Positions 1 through 12,324 are shown, counted from the stretch's first letter. The stretch is DNA of 64,000 bases from Holothuria scabra (GCA_037179385.1 CM074193.1:4795547-4859546); one strand, 5' to 3'. Program-made: numbers and translations. The notes: a model not told the origin generated them from the letters alone.

Positions 1-1658
1 CGACAAAAATTAAGTATAATAATATCTTGTAAAATTACCAATATTCAAAGGTAATAAAAACAAAAGAATAAAGGAAGAGAAAGAAAAAAGGCCAAGTAAC
101 AGCTAATTTTAGGCTGTGATACATGTGAGGAGTGCGGATTTCAGAGAACGCTTAAAGATATTTAGAGTGGGGAATCTTTAATTACATTACTAAGAGAATT
201 CCAAAAAAGTATACCAGAGCTTCTGATTTGAGAATGAGCAAGCATTGTCCTAGTATATAGTTGAGTAAGATTATCCTTTTCTTGTGTTGGTAGAGGAAAA
301 TTCCAGTCTGGTTATTAAATAAAAAACTTATTTTAAGGAGTTTACAGCGAAGACATACTGGATTGGCGTGGGAGCAGGAAGGTTTATTTGTAATTAAGCG
401 AAGAGGGGGCCCCGATGTGGAATCATAGCAGTCGTGGACCCAAAAATAATTTAAGTTGGATCTGAACATCCGAAACACTAAAGTTCGGCGCGAGTTGGCG
501 CAAAGCATACAGAAACTTTTGAAGAATCGCAGTACAGTCTCAGACAGCCAGAAATGGCATTTCTCAGACTTGTAAGCGACCGAATCTAAGCAGTCGTTTT
601 TGAGCAATTTTGCCAGAAACTTTTTGCGCGTTTCCCGCTAAAGGGAGTAACATGTACAACACGTAATTAGTAAGTTGTGCTATATGCATCCCAAAAAACA
701 GTAGCACAAATAATTTTCAAACCAACAATGAACCTAGAGCCCATATCAAAGGTTTGAAATGGTACTTGATTCTCACAAACCGGTCGCATCAAATAAAATA
801 ATACACGACGAAATAAATAAAATCAACTAAGACCCATGGCCCATTTCTCTCTTAAGAGCGTCTAATACTGCAAGGAAGTTAAATGTTACGCTTTACATCA
901 TAAATGAACACAACTCTAAGACCACATATTTCTTCTTAGATAAGTGTCGAAATTTTTAAATTGAGTTTTAGTTCCTTGTCATGATTGTATCTGATAGCTG
1001 TCCCTTTATACCAATCCTGTGCAAACTACCGCCCGCAGGCCATATGCGACCCGATTTTATGTGTAGGCTGCGAAACAATTTTGATTTGTCCCGTTTCCGG
1101 CCCCTTACGTCTTGTATGTGGTATTTTAACAATGATCATTTTCATTTCATTTTGGGCCTATATAAGGCATATCTAAATAAAGAACGCAATTTTAAACCTG
1201 GAATGACATTTTGGCCGACAAAATGGGGGGAAGGAAGGGGAGGGGGGTTTCGTCAACGATCAGTCGGTCCCTACGACAATATCATTACGGCGCATGTAAG
1301 TCTGCCTAGATAAGTCAATTTAACGGTTTTAGGTTAATGGAAGAACGGGTGACGGTTAATGGAAGAACGCGTGACGGTGGGACCCTACCCTCATAAAAAC
1401 CTCTGTGACCCATTGTCACTAATTGCCTTTTCCTAATTTTTGCAGTGTACTTCACGCAATGGTTTCGGTCTATTATATTCGGATAATTTGTTCACGTTGG
1501 AGCCTTCCTGGTTATTGTTGTGTATAGATATAATAAATGATATGAATGGCTTTTCTATGTACGGCCCATCAAAAGGAAAAGAAAAAAACTTACCGCCTTG
1601 CAAAAGTTACACAGAAAAAAATGATGCCTGCTTTTAACCTGATTTCTATTTCAAACAG
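1..1658. other. Upstream/intronic sequence of gene A, no exon seen
   Basis: No hydroxyacid-oxidase exon is visible here although gene A must have three more exons upstream (residues equivalent to 1-194 of gene B). The stretch is therefore probably the 3' part of a long intron. Around 480-620 it holds one diverged copy of a dispersed repeat also seen near 6500-6900, 18290-18600, 35400-35700 and 37270-37600 (shared words such as 'gcgaagcgtat' and 'gaaatggcatttc'). At 1333-1378 a 22-bp phrase is tandemly doubled. Open frames here show no recognisable protein. Confidence 0.5.
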
Positions 1659-1837
1659 AGGTGCTAACATTAAGTACATTAACGGAAAAGAAAGAGTTTA
1701 CAGACAAATGCCCTTGATAGAATTTTGGATGTCTGAAGGGGGCATGGCAGAGGCGGCGTGTTGTGCTGATTGGGAGGACTTGGCTTGGCTGCAGACACAG
1801 ACAAAACTACCGATTGTATTGAAAGGAGTTATGTCAG
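1659..1837 (+). CDS. Gene A exon equivalent to exon 4 (hydroxyacid oxidase)
   Basis: Acceptor 'tttcaaacag' and donor 'gtatat'; phase 2 in, phase 1 out. It encodes a 59-residue segment beginning GANIKYINGKER, then CCADWEDLAWLQTQTKLP and IVLKGVMS. The second half matches the family's W-D/E-D-L-x-WL-x-x-x-T-x-LPI-x-x-KG block, where the Lys contacts FMN N1. The first half has no counterpart in classical glycolate oxidases but matches gene B exon 4. An open frame extends upstream into the intron; those residues are not coding. Confidence 0.9.
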
Positions 1838-3264
1838 GTATATGAATATCATTTCTTGCCGAATATAGAGTACAAAATTTATTTTCGGGAGTCTAAGTTC
1901 TAAGAAATACTTATCAAACTATGGAAAGTAATCTCATCATGCTCAATACGTAAGATATTATGTACAAATGGCTGACTTAAAACACTCACTGGTATCAAAA
2001 GTGTGACGTTAATATATCAAGAGGTACAAACAAGGTGTGATATAGACGAATCCGATTGGCTATTGTTTTTTAGTAACTGTGGGCAGCCATCAGTAGGGTC
2101 CATCAGTCTTTAATTGTCTTCGTTTACTGTCTACGTGAGTTCCAAATCCTCATATTCAGTGAAGTTTAGAAAATCAAAACACACTTTCGTGCACAACCAT
2201 CCATGGTGCAGGTAAGGAAGGAAATTTAAAGATTAAAAGTGATGTACCCCAGTAATGGCCGACTAAAATCAGGCCATCATAATCTGTCTGGATTCGTCTG
2301 TATATATAGATGTCCAAAGCTGAACATAGGATGTGACAAATAAATATAGATAACCAAAGGTGTAAGGCGTACCGTAAGGGGGGGGGGGGCAAGGTGAAAT
2401 AGTGGAATGGATATATCTAGCTTTGATATTTTTGTTAGTTACTTGTAGAGGCACATTAAAAGGAAGCGTTCTTATGTAAAAAGCAAGGTAGCTCAGAAAA
2501 GAGAAAATGGAAGAGCAAAGAAGAAAAGATTCTTATTGTTCGGTATTTCCCCCGAGTTGAATCACTTAATCATTTGATCACTATTTACAATATGGGCTAT
2601 GAAACGGGTTGAATCTATTAGAGGCCGGGCTGGCTTTTCTGTGACGTCATATACATAAGACCTTCTGATTGACCCATATTCTAAATCGTTCATATGGTGC
2701 TAAATCATATGGAAAACCGAAAGAAGTTTGAAATTGATAAGAACACACAGAAATAACGCTTTTTACGGACAATGTCATAAGGGTTGGGGACTTTTTCATT
2801 TGTCTGAAGACTTAATAATTTATATGATAGAATGTGAGGTATGGATGACCTTGGGGTTCAGTGAGCAGGTGAGGGTACCGAGGATGCCACACTAGGTAAC
2901 AAAGCCTGCACTTGGTATTCTATATTTTTTTCATTGTGTTAAATGTTAAGTTTTGGTTTTATCGCAATTAATATGGGGGCATGTAACCTGATTATTTAGT
3001 GACTTCATTTACTTGCGATTATTGCCAGATAGGTTAGTAGTTTCACGAAAATGCGGAAGTCACCAATTCCGGTAAAAATGTTGTTAAACTTGCGTAGAAT
3101 TTTTCTGGTCCTCATAAATGGATTCTTGACCCTTGGTCCAGCTTTCAAAAGTCTGCACACCTAATCCCTTACTTTATCGTTTTTAATACTACCTCTTAAA
3201 TGGAATGTATTTTAACACACTTCTCCATCAAATTAATTGAGCAATACGATGTCTGTATTTGTAG
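1838..3264 (+). other. Intron of gene A
   Basis: GT-AG intron between the KG and SAHGGRQ exons. Apart from a G run near 2380 I see no gene, RNA or clear mobile element in it. Confidence 0.6.
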
Positions 3265-3356
3265 TTGAATCAGCTCGAATGGCGGCACAGAGGGGAATCG
3301 CCGGCATCATCGTGTCTGCTCATGGTGGGAGACAGTTAGATGGAGTACCTGCACCG
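3265..3356 (+). CDS. Gene A exon equivalent to exon 5, catalytic His exon
   Basis: Acceptor 'gtatttgtag', donor 'gtatga'. Encodes a split codon plus 30 residues including GIAGIIVSAHGGRQLDGVP. His and Arg of the SxHGxRQLD signature are present (base and substrate carboxylate ligand, His254 and Arg257 in spinach glycolate oxidase numbering). The usual Asn before His is Ala, as in gene B. Confidence 0.92.
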
Positions 3357-4792
3357 GTATGAGTCAATAAGCGTGTTCGATAATTCTTTGTCTCATCGAT
3401 TCGTGTGGTGCATATGGCAAGCCGTTTTATAATTTACCTCAATTCCACTTAAGTAAAACGCATCTCACTTAAATAGAATTACGAGGTAATTGTTAAAACG
3501 CTTCCCACTAGCGCGCCGTGGAATATACAAACCAGATAGTTGACAGAGTGCAAACCCAGCTCAGCACAAAGTATACTGCTTGCCCTTGATCTCAAGCATT
3601 ATAGATAGGCTACATGCAGGCGATACTAATTATAAATCTAAATGAAGTGTCTTGCCAAACCGAACCGAATTGGGTGTCTCAGTCCTACTTAACGGCAGAT
3701 TAAAATAGCAATATTGCCACATCAGTCAATTTAGATACAATCTACTGCACGAAACCCTACTTAAAGGCAGTCAACTCTTTATCCTTAATTACAACTTTTT
3801 AGTAGTCTACAGAGAAATTTTCAATTGGCGTAGCTCTTTGATTGACAGCGAGCTTAAAAATGCCTAGTACTGTAGCCCATATTACACAGCATGTACGGAA
3901 GTAAAAGTGTTTTGATTACACATTGGAGTCACCCTGAAACAATAAACTGAAATTATGTCTAGATGAGAATGCGTTTAAGACAGTCACCAGGTTACGGCAG
4001 ATGTCTAAGCAAGTAGGTTAGACGAATTTGAGCTGTTTGGGTGAGAGGATTAGACCTTTAAAATCCCTCCTTTAAGATAGAAATGATTTCCCGAAGTTTA
4101 GGGTAAACTCAAATTTTCGAACAAGTGATGTAAGATGGAAATTCGCGCACGTGCATGACCTTCTAAATCGAATTACCGAACTCGTTTATTCCATTCATAA
4201 AATTACGGCTAAACTAAATATCATTGAGAGATACATATGCTGTGGTAGGAGTAGACTAGTCAAACACACGGTTGCACAACATCAGGAGGTTGCAAAGATT
4301 TTCGTCTTTTTATCCCTCTGAGTGACATTTAGATAAATTTTCAGGTGAATTTGGTTCTGGAATTATTCGTGGTAGGCACCTTAATAAAGAAAACATTTGT
4401 CTTTTTAGTAGTTTAATCGTAAAAAACACGTAAATTGACTGTACGAATACCGTTATGCTGTTGGTCACGTAGGCTATCTCCAGTTTTGCAATTTGACGAT
4501 TTGACAAGAAGCTGCTGTTAATTTCACTCAAGGAAAGTCTGCTTAATGGCTGATGTTGGAAAAGTAGGAAATGACATTGCTGCTGACTGTAGGATTGAGA
4601 GAGATATTCATGGGGACACCATCATAACTTTTGGCTTTTACTTTCGCTCAAATATGAGAACAGAATACCACTTCTTTCATAAAAAAAAGGAAAATGCAGA
4701 AATTCCAATTGAATCGGTGTGCAAGTACATTCTAATTTATGGCCTTTTGCATGTTAGCATTGTTCAAGTACTAACTTTTTTCGGATTCAAAG
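3357..4792 (+). other. Intron of gene A, contains a TTAA MITE
   Basis: GT-AG intron. It contains the 293-bp TTAA-flanked element at 3765-4057; the remainder shows nothing recognisable. Confidence 0.6.
3765..4057. mobile_element. TTAA-flanked MITE, copy 1
   Basis: Flanked by TTAA at 3761-3764 and 4058-4061, with ends AGG/CCT. It shares its middle ('attacacagcatg', 'caataaactgagat'-like) and its right end ('tgtttgggtgagag') with the copy at 41391-41698. TTAA target duplication is typical of piggyBac and Kolobok-type elements; no coding capacity. Confidence 0.65.
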
Positions 4793-4954
4793 CTGGATGC
4801 TTTACCTGGAATTGTAGACGCAATTAAGGACACTAACATGGAAGTCTTCATGGATGGCGGCGTAAGAACAGGAAATGATGTAATCAAAGCACTAGCTCTG
4901 GGAGCGAGGGCAGTATTCATCGGCAGACCAGCTTTATGGGGAGCTATGGTTGAT
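4793..4954 (+). CDS. Gene A exon equivalent to exon 6, FMN phosphate site
   Basis: Acceptor 'ggattcaaag', donor 'gtgagt'; 54 whole codons, phase 0 on both sides. Encodes [18 protein letters not shown], then [20 protein letters not shown] and [14 protein letters not shown] and GRP are the loops that hold the FMN phosphate. Strongest single homology in the window. Confidence 0.95.
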
Positions 4955-7900
4955 GTGAGTACGACAGACCAGTGCATCGTATTTTTATACTTAATACCCT
5001 TTAAATCTGTTACCTTCAATGGAAAAGACTGTCGCACTTACTAAAATTCGTGCATTTTATTCATGAAGAACCGTCTTAAAAATATTGCGTTTAAAATGCT
5101 CCAACAAAGAGTACAAAGAAAATGGTCCGGACACTAACCAACCATTCAGTCTTAATCGTAAACCCAAGCAATAGCTACATCTCTGAGCAACAAACAACTG
5201 AATTTCTATCTGTGGAAAACTTATTTATTGGAAAGAAGGCTACCATACTGCCTTATATTTTATAATCTATCACCCTGTGTCAGTAAATATTAGTTTTAAA
5301 AGGATGAATTTTTCTTGCAAAACAAACTCAGTATTTCCCTTTAAGTCAGGTGACTCCAGGCTTATTTAGATGGTTTTGTTTAAGTTTTAACTGTTTAACT
5401 TGGGAGTTCTACATGCATGTCCTCAAAAATTGTGAAAATAACTACAAGTCAGACAAGATTTGAGACCTGTAGTGCATTAGTAAAAATTAAATAGCAGCGA
5501 TAGTCTTTGAGACTGATGTTCCAAGTGGTTGTATATACCCCGGATAGAGATTAAATCCCAAGAGCAGTGGATCAAGTGGAAAGAGAAGTACAGTTTTCCA
5601 AAAAAAACGAGTCAAGGGGACCGGGTAAGAGCAGTGGCATTGTCACATTATTAGAACAGAGCTGCGAATGACTGGCGTCAGGAAAGATAAGTTTGCTCCG
5701 ATGTTCAGCTTGCGTTTTGTTTTAACGTTTTACATATTTTCGGTATCCGTTTTCTAACTTCAGATTGATAACCAAAAGTTATACTCGGTCCAAAGATTTT
5801 TTGTAATTGCTTTGCTAGCTTGTCTGTTTTACACGGGTTGATGCGCACTGTTTAACAATGGATTTTTGATTGGCTGGTGCCGTTGTGCTGTATAAATTGT
5901 ATTCTATGTGAGGGTTAGGGATTAGCGATATCGTTAGTCAGCTAGGAAATTTCTTGTTAAACAGTGTGCATCGCTACGCTCTAACTGAGGGGGGAAACGA
6001 CAAGATTAAAATGAAGCAAATTTACTACAATATTAAATATAAACTTTTTCATACATATGAATCGTAGCGGCTCCAATTACGTATGATCCCCTACTGATAG
6101 TTGTACCGTTTGGACTAACTAGTGCACGATTTATGCTTCGATTGAAAATTAAATGGCATTGCAGTTTCGATTTAATTGGGCCAGTTTGCCACAAAACTAT
6201 TTTTGTTACGTGAGATAGTTTTCCGTTAAGTTATTGCGAAGTCGATCTCTAAAACGTTTTTCCTTATCATGTTTAGATGTTAACTGTGAGGCGCGGAAAA
6301 TATTATCTAGCTTTCGGCATTTCACATCATTGGTACATTAAACGACAAGTAGTTCCCTTTTGGTTTTTCGTGGAATTCGTATTGGGGGTTAGTCTGAATG
6401 ACTAAAAATGGACAAAGTGACTTATACAGTGGAGTGAAAAGGATTTTGTTGATGGGGTAAGGGGTGACTGAGAACCGCACTTTTTTGTAGAGTGCCCCGA
6501 TTTTGATGCGACCAGGTCTACTATCTAATCGGAGCGACACCCCACTATCAGATGTGCGACCCCTCAGACAGTTGGAAATGGCATTTCAAATGCCATAAGT
6601 ATAGAAACTAAGCAGACGTATCTTGAGCTTTCGTTTGCAATAGAATGTTCACTTCAATAAAAAATGAGCAAAATCTCAAAATGATATCAGAATTATCATA
6701 AAATGTTCCACTACCATTTTCCGGGCAAAAGTTTGGGCTTTCTATACGTCTGTGCACCCTCCCGTCTGCCCGTGTAATCTGACAATTTGAAAACATCCCA
6801 GAAATTTGGGAAATGTTTGTCCGAACTGAATGTTCTAAAAATGTTTCCGAAAAATTCTGCTAATGACTAAGAAGTAAGAAAAAAGAAAACTTAAATTTAT
6901 TGTTTATAAGTCGCTCGAATTTGTGTCCAATGTTTGTAACTTTTTGAGTTTTGACAATTTTACTGGGAGTTGTTGCAGCAATTTTACTGGAAGTTGTTGC
7001 AGCAATATGCGGTAGCTCTGACTGTCTAGATTCCAGGTAATGACACTTTCAGAATCTTGAAAACTGCTTTCATAAAGTTTTGGTAGTGCATGAGGCCAGT
7101 GAGTTTCCTTGTTCAAGAGGAAAATTACTCTTACAAACCTTCAAGGACAGAATCTGGCATATCACCATGAGCGTCTGATGACATTTTTACAAAATTACTC
7201 GTAATTTTCCATTCGCATTGAGCTAGGCCATCTCACATTCAATGACCATGCTTGCATAACTACTAAGTTCCAAAAACTGAAAAAGCCAGATTTTGGTCCA
7301 CAACTGACATGTTCGTTGTTAGGCGTTCGGCTTACCCCCCTGCAAATTTCAAACTTGTTTGAATCATGTGTGTCTGCACGCAAAAGGGAAGTGTATTTTT
7401 TTAAAATCAGCCAACCTCAAAAATATCAGCTCTGATAACCACAAACTCACGAGATTTTGATTGCTCCAATTTTACCGCAGTCTCTGTCTGTTGCAGCATA
7501 AACCAGGTAAAGGTCGGAGAGCAAATTTTGCAAAGTGTTCATCCATGAACCGCATCGCCCATCTACATACACATCGTTCTACAGAAAGGCGAAAGCTTTG
7601 ACTTTCGATATTTAGTTTTATTCATCTGTACACCGTACATTCAGCGCATTTGGCATCTCAACATCTAGAAATTGATGACTTGCTATGCCATGCAAATATG
7701 CCACTCCCCAAATTCCGTTCTTAAAATAATACTTAGCTGTCATGAACACATACGTATACGTCAACTTTGCTAAAATATAGCATGAGTCTTACCAACCAAT
7801 AGAAATAGTCGAAAAATTATTTTGTCACAAAGTCCGAATCTGAATTATGGTGTAGTTTTTCATTTAATTCGAGTCAAAGCAAATCAAGCAACGTATCCGC

Positions 7901-8243
7901 AGGACTACAGAAGTACAACAAGATTACAACGTGATGTCGTTTGTTTATTTTTATTTTATGTGGTTACTTATATATTTTTAATGCAATACTTACTTTCCAA
8001 TCGCCAGTGGTAGATTCTGCGACGCTTCATTCCCAGGCCTCCCTCCTTGTAGTCAAGCCACATAATCTATGGCCTGGTAGTGGTACTCTGCTAAGAAATT
8101 AGCCAATTACTCCTATGCCAAAGAATCCTGCGTACAGCCATGAAACAGGGATAGCGAATGTTATCATCATGTCACATATTATTCTTGTATTTTATCTGTT
8201 ATCTTTACAACATTGTAAATTGCATTTTATCTTTTGTCTGTAG
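4955..8243 (+). other. Intron of gene A (3.3 kb)
   Basis: GT-AG intron. It holds a MITE at 5835-5975 and, at about 6310-6900, a decayed copy of the dispersed repeat that is much longer at 35.3-38.0 kb (shared phrases 'ggaaatggcatttc', 'aatgagcaaa', 'cgggcaaaa', 'ccctcccgtctg'). No exon or RNA gene is evident. Confidence 0.5.
5835..5975. mobile_element. MITE family 'GATGCGCACTGTTTAAC', copy 1
   Basis: About 140 bp with imperfect terminal inverted repeats GATGCGCACTGTTTAACAA and its complement, and a middle containing 'gggttagggattag'. Same family at 24920-25064, 33575-33731 and 44465-44587. No clean target duplication at this copy. Confidence 0.65.
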
Positions 8244-8313
8244 GGAGAGGACGGAGTGTACAACGTTTTGCAAATATTAGAAAACGAGCTGAAAGCAGCT
8301 ATGGCGCTTTGTG
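8244..8313 (+). CDS. Gene A exon equivalent to exon 7
   Basis: Acceptor 'tttgtctgtag', donor 'gtaata'. Encodes GEDGVYNVLQILENEL and KAAMALCG, the C-terminal helix of the family (GExGVxxVLxxLxxEL...MALxG). The last Gly codon is split, phase 1. Confidence 0.92.
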
Positions 8314-9671
8314 GTAATATAATCAAATTACTAAATGTTTATCAATGTGTCATGTACGTTTTACAAAAAGTTAGTAACTCTATACGTATTGTTAATGCGC
8401 AAGGTTTAAGATGTAACGTACTGTCTTAAGGTTTTAAGGAAATTCCCCCTACACAACCCAAGCATCCCGTCAATTAGTCACAACTCTTCACAACCTACAA
8501 AATGATATCAAACAGTGTGGTGATATTACCGTATGTGCCAGTTCGAGAGATTCCTATCAAAAGGGAGAAAATGCGAGCGCCGCTATTTTTTTCGTGTACT
8601 AATTTTCCTACGATTCCAAGCGTTCTTTGTAAAGAACTCGTGGAAATTCCTTGAAAATTTGGTAGAATACTATGCAATGGAATAAAAGGTATATCCTGTA
8701 AGCTTATTGTCATAACTATACCGAAAAGCCACGTGGGTGTTTCACCAAGCCGCTTTTGATAGGAATGCAGGTTTTTAAGTGATTTTCGTTTATTTTAAAC
8801 CGTCTACAAGTTTGGCTATTAAGCCTTTATAATGTGTTACATCGGTTTTTCTCCACTCAAGAGCAGTTTGTTTTTCTCCTAAGGGGGAAACTCTTCAGGG
8901 CTGTTTAAGGGAAGCTTTTTTGAGGTTTCACTTCGAAATCAATAAAATCGAACAAACAGACAAAACTGAAATGCTTGTAATTGTGCTTTTGGGGTGAGTT
9001 TTCAGGCTTTGAGGGAATCGCCCAACATCTTCAGCACAAGAGCCAAGTTCCATGAACCAGGGAACTGCATGAACTACCTTAGCAGAATATCTTTAGAAGT
9101 GAGCTGTAGGAATAATGGCAGAACAGTATAGAGGGGTGAGGGTACCAAATTCCCTTTAATTTTTTACAACGATTCGATAGTCCTCAAACCGCCAAATGAA
9201 TATCGAAACCTTACTACTGGTTTAATTTAGGGTAAAGTTACCAGCAAATCAAGCAGATTAGATAATAGAGTCAGCATATTTATGTAAAGTTAACCGAAAG
9301 AATACAGCTGTTTACTTTTTGTAGCAGTGGTATTAGTACTTGTCATACAGCCCGTGAAATTATAAATAACCTATGCTGGATTCTTGATGACATCACAGAA
9401 CACTCATACCTGAACTTAGATTGCAAACCGGTTCTGTACTCTATCGATCTGAATATCAGCGATAACGCGTCGATATAGTTCGCATAAGAGACAGTGCATC
9501 GAAACTGTGCAATCAAAGAAAGGTACCCTGTGAGGTCATCCAGAATTCGACATGTTTTTTTTTTTCATATTCATGAGACGAAATGTCGTCTTTCATATTA
9601 GTGTAGCGAAGCAAAGTGGAAACAAATAGCTATCCTCCCTTTTCCTGAAATATTGTATTTTTATCTTACAG
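8314..9671 (+). other. Last intron of gene A
   Basis: GT-AG intron, 1.36 kb. A 14-bp inverted repeat ATTCCTATCAAAAG lies near 8544 and 8753, bracketing about 210 bp, possibly a relic foldback element. Otherwise nothing recognised. Confidence 0.5.
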
Positions 9672-9742
9672 GTTGCTCTAGTCTACGAGAAATCACCCGT
9701 TCAATTGTTAAACACGAATCAGAATTCCATTCAAAGTTGTGA
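9672..9742 (+). CDS. Gene A terminal exon with SKL peroxisomal signal
   Basis: Acceptor 'tcttacag'. Encodes (G)CSSLREITRSIVKHESEF ending HSKL then TGA. The GCxSLxEIxRS stretch is the normal family C-terminus and the last three residues are the canonical PTS1. Confidence 0.92.
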
Positions 9743-10048
9743 ACTGTTTCCAATATCACTGCCATAATCGAAATGCTTACGCTTACTTGTGCAGGACATC
9801 CCGACCAAAGACCATAAAAAGATTGATTTGCTTCTAGCATTCATCATAGATGTCTAAACGACTACAAAGATGAGTTCCAAATTAAGAGTTACATCTTTAA
9901 GAAGATGATTCTATTATTTGCTTACAATTGTGAGGTGTACATCAAAATAGCATGGTGATCCATTAGGCTAATATTTTGTCAAGGTATTAACTCTATGAAT
10001 GATCAAAGAAAAATTTTACCTTTACTACGGAGATGGTTATGTCGTTTC

Positions 10049-10054
10049 AATAAA
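10049..10054 (+). promoter_or_regulatory. Candidate polyadenylation signal of gene A
   Basis: AATAAA about 307 bp after the gene A stop codon on the sense strand. Position is plausible, but the hexamer is common in AT-rich DNA. Confidence 0.3.
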
Positions 10055-10857
10055 AAGGTTCTCACGAAAAGTATGTGTCACATATTCATTGCAACCGTGA
10101 TATTTTCAACAATTTTTATCTGGAAGTGCTCAAGAAAACAAAATTGAAAACAATGTTGTATGATCTAATGGCAGAGCTGAAATGCATTTGAAAAAATGAC
10201 ATCAATTAGCCTAAGTTAATGTCCAACCTGGCTTGATGGCTTGACGGTTGAGTACATTGTTCGAGTTTCCGGTTCATGCAGTTACGAGTGCATTCTCCTA
10301 TAGCGTGCCCTCTCGACCATAATGGACAGATGATATAAAACATAGCTCAAACTCAAAGGACTCGCTTGTCATGATATGTTTAACCTTCTCCTATAGTAAT
10401 ATGCATTTAACGCATCATTTAAATGTCTCATTTCACCCAGACGGATCAAGCGTTTCAGCTTGCTGCATACTCCCCTTCCTAAAATATCACAACAGGTATC
10501 GAATACATGCTCCTCTGTTGACGTTGGCATTTAATACAGGGGCGTAGCCAGATGAGGGTAAGGAAAAGGCCATGCTCGGCCCCAATTAGATTCTGAAAAA
10601 TGAAATGGGACCAGAAATGACGAGTGTTGCTAAATGCCGCACCAGATTGGACCTGTCGGTGTTTGACAATTCAAACTATCTCAAAGGGGAATTTTACTGA
10701 GCCTCTCCTGTTAGACCGATGGTCAAATTTTGTAGGATGGCCTATGGCGTGTACTAACTCATAAAAATTCTGAACTCTCAACGTATTAGTGCATAGTATC
10801 CGGATGTTACTGCATGTTACTGGAAGTTTGAATTTTACTAGAAAGGTTCGTTTAAAC

Positions 10858-11287
10858 CAGGGTTGTCCAACCTTTCGCAGCGGTGGGCCACATGTATTGG
10901 TTATGATGGACGAGGGGCCGCATTCTATACTAGTTTTTTTTTTCAAATTTTCCCGACGCCCAAGGCAACAAAATGCAATCATTGCGCGTAGGGAACACTG
11001 ATTCATTTTCGTTTTTGATTGAACAAATAAATAAATTTTAGCAAAAATTGATGGTGTTCTCAACCCGCCCCTGTGGACAACACTCAATGTAGCTACATGT
11101 AGCAGACATTTGAAATGAATTATTTCATGCAAAAGTAAGCATGCCATAGCGGACGGCGAAGCCTAAAGTAGTCACCAATTAATCTGCTTATTGAATAATT
11201 TTGCAGTATAGATTATTTCTGACGGGCCGGACGGAACCTTTTCGCGGGCCGGATCGTGGCCCGCGGGCCGTAGGTTGGACAACCCTG
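10858..11287. mobile_element. hAT-like MITE, 430 bp, perfect 8-bp TSD
   Basis: Terminal inverted repeats CAGGGTTGTCCAACCT and AGGTTGGACAACCCTG; flanked by identical GTTTAAAC at 10850-10857 and 11288-11295. An 8-bp duplication and CAGGG ends are diagnostic of hAT superfamily elements. No transposase; the open frames inside are incidental. Confidence 0.9.
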
Positions 11288-11609
11288 GTTTAAACCCACT
11301 TATGCCCTGGATACTGACCTGTACTTTTTGTCTCCACAATAAATGTTGCTTGGCTACATTTTTTTTTATTCTTGGGAATTCAGGGTAAACATGTCTTTAG
11401 TTTTTGTATTGTCCTATTTTGGTTTAAAATCAACTTATTTTCTGAATTATTTGGAATTTGATCATCAATTGCCAGAAGTCAGGATACGATTAAGATGTAG
11501 GTGATCGCGGGGTGGTTTACATTTAAGACCTCAGGCTTCGTCACGCCGGGTTCAAGTTGTTTGGATATCATTTTGGGAACAAGTGCTGGTCATACTCGAT
11601 GTTATGAAA

Positions 11610-11855
11610 AGGACAAGAGCAGTCACCCTAACTTGAAGTAATGTAGTAGACTGCCCTGCTTCATAATTGGTTCTTGTGAGTCATGTGACAATATCATATT
11701 CCTCAAATGTCAAATTCATTTGTATTAACTGCTTGGTTTAACTTGAATATGTTATATTGAAGTGCTTAAATATTGTGAAAGATACTTTGAAGAGAAGTAA
11801 GAAGAAAATTGTGAGAATTAGCTCTTACTTCAACTTAAGTTTGGGTGACTGTCCT
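11610..11855. mobile_element. TIR element 'AGTCACCC', copy 1
   Basis: About 245 bp. Left end AGGACAAGAGCAGTCACCC, right end GGGTGACTGTCCT, an imperfect inverted repeat continuing into ACTTGAAGT/ACTTCAA. Internal phrase 'gagtcatgtgacaatat' and 'gaaagatactttgaagag' recur at 26840-27101 and 30070-30280. Non-coding. Confidence 0.6.
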
Positions 11856-12253
11856 TACCATTTTAAGAGTAGATCAACTATCTTTGCGCAACGCTTTCGC
11901 TTAGAATTTCAGGCATATACTTAGTATCTTGTTTACCAGTTGGCTCCTCAAATGTCTCTCATTTCCAAGTACACCTTATCCATCACTTCTTTTAATTACA
12001 TACCTGTTTTGCACTAATATCGACTAAAAAACGGAAGTAGTATTGTTAAATCAATGCAGGAACCAAGCGCTTCGTTGAAGTTACACAGAAGGCTTTTCCA
12101 ACTCTTCAAAAATCCGGTTCTTTGCATTCATCTTCACAGAAATGGTTATTTGCCCTCCAAGTACAATATTTATATATGTATACAAAACCAGACACAGAAA
12201 CGAGTTGTCTCCAGTTACTGGCACACGTACATGGTTTAAAATGTTGCGCTTAT

Positions 12254-12324
12254 TTACAGTTTAGAATGAAACTCAGATTCATGTTTCACGATGGACCTGT
12301 TGATCTCCTTCAGGCTCGAACAAC
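12254..12324 (-). CDS. Gene B exon 8, C-terminus with SKL
   Basis: Read on the minus strand, acceptor 'ttttatttttag'. Encodes (G)CSSLKEINRSIVKHESEF, then HSKL and TAA. Nearly identical to the gene A terminal exon; PTS1 present. Confidence 0.93.

Larger units (their letters stand above)
1659..9742 (+). other. Gene A: 2-hydroxyacid oxidase paralogue, 5' end outside window
   Basis: Gene span of the last five exons (1659-1837, 3265-3356, 4793-4954, 8244-8313, 9672-9742; 574 nt). The product belongs to the FMN-dependent alpha-hydroxyacid oxidase family, TIM-barrel enzymes that oxidise glycolate or longer 2-hydroxyacids to 2-oxoacids with release of H2O2 in peroxisomes. Visible family motifs in order: LPIVLKG (FMN-contacting Lys), SAHGGRQLDG (catalytic His and substrate Arg), MDGGVRTG and FIGRP (FMN phosphate site), MALCG, and a C-terminal SKL, the type 1 peroxisomal signal. 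All five exons have GT-AG borders and the same phases as gene B. The gene converges on gene B. The exact substrate cannot be read from sequence; the family call is firm. Confidence 0.9.
9743..12253. other. Convergent intergenic region between genes A and B
   Basis: Holds both 3' UTRs, facing each other. A candidate poly(A) signal for gene A lies at 10049. Two inserted elements are clear: a hAT-like MITE at 10858-11287 and a TIR element at 11610-11855. No other gene was found. Confidence 0.6.

Noticed and set aside
182..607. 141-codon minus-strand frame at the left edge
   Set aside because: Lies in a dispersed repeat copy, no homology or splice context.
1546..1845. Start codon at 1546 for a 99-residue protein
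   Set aside because: Only the part from 1659 is exon; the upstream part is intron read-through before a clear acceptor.
10671..11147. 158-codon minus-strand frame
   Set aside because: It spans the border of a hAT-like MITE and has no recognisable domain.
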